Part shown: piece after piece, positions 63,891 to 64,000 of the stretch | How the letters are laid out: every line of letters begins with the position of its first letter | Position numbering within the stretch: the stretch's first letter is position 1 | Source: GWE2-42-39 sp034003625 | GTDB lineage: Bacteria > Bacteroidota > Bacteroidia > Bacteroidales > Prolixibacteraceae | NCBI GenBank assembly: GCA_034003625.1 | Contig: JAVEYG010000022.1 | Location: 20,145-84,144, forward strand | Reading direction: 5' to 3' | DNA: 64,000 bases | The notes under the pieces: generated by a model | Database searches by the model: none | Told to the model about the DNA's origin: nothing | The model's input: the letters and a program-made list of their open reading frames with translations, nothing else | Translations under genes and position numbers: made by a program

Positions 63891-64000
63891 TTAACACCCA
63901 AAATGAAAAATTGAGGCGAGGTACTTTTGTTCTTCGGTCAAGAGTAATGTTTTTTTGATGGTTTGTCCATTCTGAGGCAGGGTCACCTGAACCTCAAAAA
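63891..64000 (-). CDS. C-terminal end of an unrecognised gene (partial)
   Basis: The minus-strand frame is open from the window edge to a stop at 63891, about 35 codons. The visible end (VTLPQNGQTIKKTLLLTEEQ, then KYLASIFHFGC) looks coding: hydrophilic with helix-like end. It is convergent with the TPR gene and shares the terminator. Too short for a family call. Confidence 0.45.
   Translation of the reverse strand, partial: FEVQVTLPQNGQTIKKTLLLTEEQKYLASIFHFGC

Noticed and set aside
1..64000. CRISPR arrays, rRNA, tRNA genes
   Set aside because: No regular direct-repeat array with spacers and no tRNA- or rRNA-like stretch was noticed on either strand; a dedicated scan was not possible.

Overview
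The window looks like chromosome from a Bacteroidota, most likely an environmental Bacteroidales/Marinilabiliales-type organism. The grounds are SusC/SusD-type transporter genes, a hybrid two-component system (HTCS), a C-terminal type IX secretion sorting domain, S46 dipeptidyl peptidase, DUF4422 and DUF6340 proteins, and promoters that fit the Bacteroidota -7 consensus TAnnTTTG. No rRNA, tRNA or CRISPR array was seen.

Layout. 1-5.6 kb: the start of dinB (runs off the left edge), then an envelope operon on the minus strand. That operon holds an abundant-type coiled-coil lipoprotein ending in Arg-Lys, two L,D-transpeptidases and a membrane protein. An ECF sigma factor and a PepSY-like protein are divergent from it. 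5.7-13.7 kb: S46 peptidase (DPP11-like), NhaC antiporter and a secreted protein made of about 18 TPR-like units. 13.8-35.8 kb: a pectin utilisation locus with HTCS sensor, GH105, SusC, SusD, a SusE-position glycan-binding lipoprotein, PL1 pectate lyase with T9SS signal, CE8 methylesterase, GH43, GH28, a second PL1 and a CE12 acetylesterase fused to a GATase-like domain. Together they would bind pectin, de-esterify it, cut homogalacturonan/rhamnogalacturonan, remove arabinose or xylose branches and hydrolyse unsaturated uronides. 35.9-41.5 kb: DUF6340 lipoprotein, VWA membrane protein, PQQ-like propeller lipoprotein and a LysM/M23 peptidase.

41.84-48.85 kb: a roughly 7-kb integrated island inserted at the 3' end of mnmE. 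Its tyrosine recombinase, two excisionase-like HTH proteins, att-like core repeats and integrase arm-site repeats at both ends are visible. It has no recognisable relaxase or phage structural gene, and carries three small exported proteins of unknown function, an XRE regulator and a structured AT-rich non-coding stretch.

48.8-64 kb: mnmE, a small surface-glycan cluster (two DUF4422 proteins, an RgpF-like protein, UDP-galactopyranose mutase), fabG, a SpoIIE-type phosphatase with extracytoplasmic sensor, clpC, gyrA (with Phe at a quinolone-determining position), a TPR protein, and the end of one more gene.

The two most interesting observations are the candidate Braun-lipoprotein-like tether (lipoprotein with C-terminal Lys next to two L,D-transpeptidases) and the mnmE-targeting island with unexplained exported cargo. 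All functional calls rest on reading motifs by eye; no database search was run.
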